In this document: in pieces, positions 60,653-64,000 of the stretch
Layout of the letters: each line of letters opens with the position of its first letter
Numbering within the stretch: position 1 is the first letter of the stretch
Assembly (NCBI RefSeq): GCF_000173735.1
Contig: NZ_ACCB01000005.1
Coordinates: 62,001 to 126,000, forward strand
Source of the DNA: Yersinia aldovae ATCC 35236
GTDB taxonomy: Bacteria > Pseudomonadota > Gammaproteobacteria > Enterobacterales > Enterobacteriaceae
DNA: 64,000 nt
Direction of reading: 5' to 3'
Made by a program: the position numbers and the translations under genes
The notes under the pieces: generated by a model
Told to the model about the DNA's origin: nothing
Databases searched by the model: none
What the model saw: the letters and a program-made list of their open reading frames with translations, nothing else

Positions 60653-62380
60653 TTAGGCTTTATCGGTAACAATTTTCACCCCAACCCGGCTGACCCTTTC
60701 GGACTCCATTTCGGCAATGGTCCAGGTCAGGCCATCCCATTCGATCTGGTCACCGATCACCGGTTCGCCGCCAAACAGATATAGGACAAACTGACCCAGC
60801 GTTTGTTGCTTATCGATGCCCGCTTCCAGATTAAGACCATAAATCTGTGAAATATCCTGAAGTTTTGCATCAGCATCAAGAATGAAATCACCAAAGAAGC
60901 GTTCATCCAACTGAATATTTGGCGACTGACTAAACAGTTTCCCCAATGCAGGCAGGTCGTGTTCCTGGCCGATAACACACAAGATATCGCCTTCTTTGAG
61001 GCGGGTGCTGCCAGTGGGATGCAGTAAATCTTTACCACGGAACAGCGCTGCAATGCGCGTCCCTTCCGGCATTTTTAAATCACGGAGAGCGGCACCGATA
61101 CACCATTTGTCGCAGCTTAGTTGGTAAATAAATTGCTCCCATTGATTATTCATATCAATGTCTAAACCAATACGTGAAACCGGTGCCAACGCTGGCGGTA
61201 CCACCAGTTTTGTTTTACGTGCGGCAAATGACAGGCTGGTGCCTTGCAACAGCAGTGAAACCAACACGACAAAAAAGGCGACATTGAAGAATAGATGTGA
61301 ATTAGGTATTCCGGCCATCATTGGGAATACCGCCAGAATAACCGGCACCGCACCACGTAAACCAACCCATGAGATAAAAATACGTTCACGCAGGTTGAAG
61401 CTTGGGAATGGCAGTAAGCCGATAAATACCGACAGTGGCCGGGCAAATAGAATCATCCACAGTGAGAGAATCAGTGCTGGAATAGCGATCGGCAATAGCT
61501 CACTTGGGTTAAGCAATAACCCCAAGACCAAGAACATACCAATCTGACTAAGCCATGCCAGCCCATCGAAAGTCTGCAATATACCGGATCGGTTACGGAT
61601 AGGGCGGTTACCGAGTAACAGCCCGCAGAGATAAACGGCCAGAATGCCACTGCCGTTCATGGCCGTTGCCAGTGAGAAAACCAGAATCCCGCCACTCACG
61701 GCCAGCAAGGGATATAAGCCGTTTGCCAGTTCTATCCGATTGATTAATAGAATAAGTAAACCACCACCCGCCAGGCCGATGATAATCCCCAGGCCAAATT
61801 GCTGTATAAGATGCACCAGGAACATCCAGCTCAGGCTGCTCTCCCCGGCTGAAATCATGGCAATCAGGGTGACGGTCAAAAAGACTGCCATTGGATCGTT
61901 ACTGCCTGATTCTATCTCCAGTGTGGCACTCACCCGCTCGTTAAGTCCCTTGCCGCCTAATAAGGAGAACACGGCTGCTGCATCAGTTGAACCAATGATT
62001 GCACCAATCAACAAGCCCTGAATGATATCTAAATCGAATAACCACGCGGCAGCCAGGCCGGTCAGACCAGCGGTAATCGCCACGCCGACGGTGGCCAAAG
62101 AGAGTGCAGGCCATAAGGCAACACGGAAGGAGGAAGCCCTGGTGCGCATACCGCCATCAAGCAGGATAACGGCTAACGCCAGATTACTGACCAGATACGC
62201 CGCCGGGTAGTTATCAAAAGCAATTCCGCCGATCCCGTCGCCACCCGCCAACATGCCTATGGCCAGAAAGATAACCAGAATCGGAATTCCTAACCGGGAT
62301 GAAAGCGAACTCAGTAAAATACTGGCTCCCACCAGCACCGCGCCGATCAAAAAGAGGCTATTAATAGTGATGGCGTCCAC
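60653..62380 (-). CDS. nhaP2: K+/H+ (Na+/H+) antiporter NhaP2
   Basis: 575 residues, CPA1 family (cvrA/ycgO in E. coli, 578). About twelve N-terminal membrane segments with [11 protein letters not shown] and [11 protein letters not shown], the ion-binding Asp regions, run to about residue 390. A TrkA-C/RCK domain ([17 protein letters not shown]) and a C-terminal CorC/HlyC domain ([20 protein letters not shown]) follow. It expels K+ and helps with alkaline or K+ stress. In E. coli it sits at another locus. Confidence 0.94.
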   Translation of the reverse strand: MDAITINSLFLIGAVLVGASILLSSLSSRLGIPILVIFLAIGMLAGGDGIGGIAFDNYPAAYLVSNLALAVILLDGGMRTRASSFRVALWPALSLATVGVAITAGLTGLAAAWLFDLDIIQGLLIGAIIGSTDAAAVFSLLGGKGLNERVSATLEIESGSNDPMAVFLTVTLIAMISAGESSLSWMFLVHLIQQFGLGIIIGLAGGGLLILLINRIELANGLYPLLAVSGGILVFSLATAMNGSGILAVYLCGLLLGNRPIRNRSGILQTFDGLAWLSQIGMFLVLGLLLNPSELLPIAIPALILSLWMILFARPLSVFIGLLPFPSFNLRERIFISWVGLRGAVPVILAVFPMMAGIPNSHLFFNVAFFVVLVSLLLQGTSLSFAARKTKLVVPPALAPVSRIGLDIDMNNQWEQFIYQLSCDKWCIGAALRDLKMPEGTRIAALFRGKDLLHPTGSTRLKEGDILCVIGQEHDLPALGKLFSQSPNIQLDERFFGDFILDADAKLQDISQIYGLNLEAGIDKQQTLGQFVLYLFGGEPVIGDQIEWDGLTWTIAEMESERVSRVGVKIVTDKA

Positions 62381-62414
62381 GGCGGGCGATCTCCTGACAA
62401 TAAATGATGGCGAA

Positions 62415-62598
62415 GGAATCCCCTTCGTACTCGAAGCCGCAGGGGGGGTAGCTACGCATACTTACCAGAGTAAGTTAATTGGGATTAATAAGCCTCCGTG
62501 AGGCTCACTTTGGGGCTGGCATCAATGCTGTTCAAACCGGTCACTGAGCGTCATTCGCTTGCTGCCTACCTGTAAACTCACATTACTTTGGCTGTGTA
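62415..62598. repeat. Intergenic palindromic repeat, copy 5
   Basis: About 180 bases upstream of nhaP2, sharing CTTCGTACTCGAAGCCGCAGG, GAGGCTCACTTTGGGGC, GGCATCAATGCTGTTCAAAC and CTTGCTGCCTACCTGTAAAC with copy 2. 62599-62779 holds no gene that I can support. Confidence 0.7.
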
Positions 62599-62779
62599 GC
62601 TAAATTATTATACACGGATTTCGCGCGCCTGATGCGAATATATGACCTAATTCAATGTGTTAAATCAGTATATTTAACTGTCGTTGGGAAACATCGTACG
62701 GATCGTCGCGGGATAGGTGATAGGTCGCTCACCTTTAATTGCCCGCCGGGGAATCAAGGGTGAGCGTTGGCAAGTGATG

Positions 62780-63025
62780 CTAATCGCGCTTAAGGGTTGC
62801 CAAGATCCTTTTTAAGGCTTCGGTGGTTAGCGTTTTTTCCGGTTCAGATAGATTCTCGATGGAAAATTGTGTGAGTTCATTCACTAACACACTACGATCT
62901 TTGCCACTGATGGCACTGTCCAGTGCTCCGCTTAGGCGGCTTACCAAGGCTAACAGAGCAGGGAACTCTGTATTTTGAACGGTGTCGGTGGTGGGTGTTT
63001 TCTCGGTAGCTTCTTGTTTTTTCAT
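62780..63025 (-). CDS. Hypothetical 81-residue protein
   Basis: MKKQEATEKTPTTDTVQN, then a helix-rich segment (FPALLALVSRLSGALDSAISGKDRSVLVNEL and LSEPEKTLTTEALKRILATLKRD). No signal peptide or membrane segment. GAGG seven bases before the ATG at 63025 supports translation. A GTG three bases upstream is also in frame. I do not recognise the family. The mostly acidic, helical makeup could suit a small cytosolic regulatory protein; nothing more can be said. Confidence 0.65.
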   Translation of the reverse strand: MKKQEATEKTPTTDTVQNTEFPALLALVSRLSGALDSAISGKDRSVLVNELTQFSIENLSEPEKTLTTEALKRILATLKRD

Positions 63026-63246
63026 CACAATTCCTCTTTGTAATCACTGTAAGCGAAACCAATCCTGATGATGAATCAACAGGATAGTTGCCCTGAAAGT
63101 AGGGTGCACAGTGAGGCATTAGCCATCCTGCCATCTACATGATGGTTTCACAGTGTAGCCGTTTTATCACACCAGCGGTACGCCGGGATTATCATTGATT
63201 TGCAATAATATTATTAGATTGGTATTTAATTGTGTTGCGCTGTTTA

Positions 63247-64000
63247 CTATTGTGGCTTCCCTGAAAACAAGAATTTTAACAGCGGAATGCGGCGATGAAT
63301 TTCGTACAGTAGAAACGATAGCAGGCAAACAAACAGCATCCCGAGCAGGAAACCAAGGCCGTTGTTATTAATTTGTGGCGTAATAAATGCACCATAGATC
63401 AACGTTAGCGGATGGTGTACTAAATAGATAAACAGTGATGCATTGACCAGGTATGTGATGCGCGGGGAGGGATAATTTAGCAGCCGGTGCCCCAGAGAAT
63501 AGACCACGTTAGTCATGGTAACGCCCATCATAGCCTTAATGATAAGGTCCAACTCAAAAACAAAGAAATCGGTAGTATTAGTATGTTGGTTAACGTAGTA
63601 GGCACAAAATAGGGCTAACGAGGCCAGCAATGCACCATGAGAAAAAGTGAGAAATACCTGCTTAAGCGGCGGATAGATAAAGCTATAAGCGCCAAGTAGG
63701 AGGAAAGGTAGATAAAAGAGCGTTTCCATAACAAAGAAATTGAACACACTATTAAAGAGTATTTCTGGGTTAAGGAGATATATTACTCGACGAATAACAG
63801 AATAAACTAGCGCGAATAAAAATAAGAACAGTGAGACTTTTCCTATATTATTCATTTCCTTTACCAATCTTGGAATTACCTGTTGGTTATTCTTTATTTT
63901 TTTAAACAGATGAAAACAGGCTATGGTCAGTAACGCGAGTGTTAACAGAAACCATAAGTGTGAAACGCCTTCCCAAATAGCAATGTTTATTTTTTGATAA
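63247..64000 (-). CDS. opgC: Glucan succinyltransferase OpgC, C-terminal part
   Basis: The last 251 codons of an acyltransferase-3 membrane protein that succinylates osmoregulated periplasmic glucans. The frame stays open to the right edge, reading YQKIN..WEGVSHLWFLLT, so the start is outside the window. The TTG at 63867 is internal, not a start. YSLGHRLLNYPSPRITYLVNASLFIYLVHHPLTLIYGAFITP closely matches E. coli OpgC, as does the end IHRRIPLLKFLFSGKP. About seven membrane segments are visible. opgG/opgH are not in the window. Confidence 0.93.
   Translation of the reverse strand, partial: YQKINIAIWEGVSHLWFLLTLALLTIACFHLFKKIKNNQQVIPRLVKEMNNIGKVSLFLFLFALVYSVIRRVIYLLNPEILFNSVFNFFVMETLFYLPFLLLGAYSFIYPPLKQVFLTFSHGALLASLALFCAYYVNQHTNTTDFFVFELDLIIKAMMGVTMTNVVYSLGHRLLNYPSPRITYLVNASLFIYLVHHPLTLIYGAFITPQINNNGLGFLLGMLFVCLLSFLLYEIHRRIPLLKFLFSGKPQ

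Overview
The window reads as enterobacterial chromosome from the genus Yersinia, most likely the Y. enterocolitica group. Gene order follows the 20-22 minute arc of the Escherichia coli map almost gene for gene, from kdsB to the serine tRNA gene. The right end carries a LuxR/LuxI pair whose LuxI protein closely resembles YenI of Y. enterocolitica. All functional calls come from reading the sequence and from recall of protein families. No database search was run.

Layout. 0-2.3 kb: two cold-shock-domain genes, then ycaR-kdsB (LPS Kdo activation). 2.4-11.8 kb: ycbJ, elyC, and the overlapping operon cmoM-mukF-mukE-mukB (chromosome condensin). 12-17.4 kb: ldtD, mepK (ycbK), ycbL and a CSS-EAL phosphodiesterase that E. 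coli lacks at this site. 17.4-23.2 kb (minus strand): aspC, ompF, asnS, pncB. 23.9-34 kb: pepN, pyrD, zapC, ycbX, rlmL, uup. 34.2-38.4 kb: the pqiABC lipid-transport operon and rmf. 38.6-47.2 kb: fabA, lonH, matP, ompA, sulA, sxy, yccS, yccF. 47.3-54.2 kb: helD, a frameshifted mgsA, yccT (csgI), yccU, hspQ, rlmI, yccX, tusE and tRNA-Ser(UGA).

Synteny ends at the tRNA. 54.2-59.4 kb is an AT-rich accessory stretch. It holds a frameshifted small membrane ORF, a DUF1622 membrane protein, a YbdG-type MscS channel, a decayed ccmF/nrfE fragment, a candidate small RNA, and the convergent yenR/yenI-like quorum-sensing genes. yenR appears broken by two +1 frameshifts, while yenI is intact. 59.7-64 kb: a DMT transporter, the nhaP2 (cvrA) antiporter, an unknown 81-residue protein, and the 3' part of opgC running off the right edge.

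Several neighbours act together: LPS and envelope biogenesis (kdsB, elyC, ldtD, mepK, ompF, ompA, pqiABC, opgC), chromosome and cell-division control (mukBEF, zapC, matP, sulA), and translation or RNA modification (cmoM, rlmL, rlmI, tusE, rmf, uup, asnS). At least six diverged copies of a roughly 160-205 bp imperfectly palindromic repeat lie between genes, two of them starting right at a stop codon. The most interesting region is 57.3-59.4 kb: a broken quorum-hindered regulator next to an intact synthase and a candidate sRNA.
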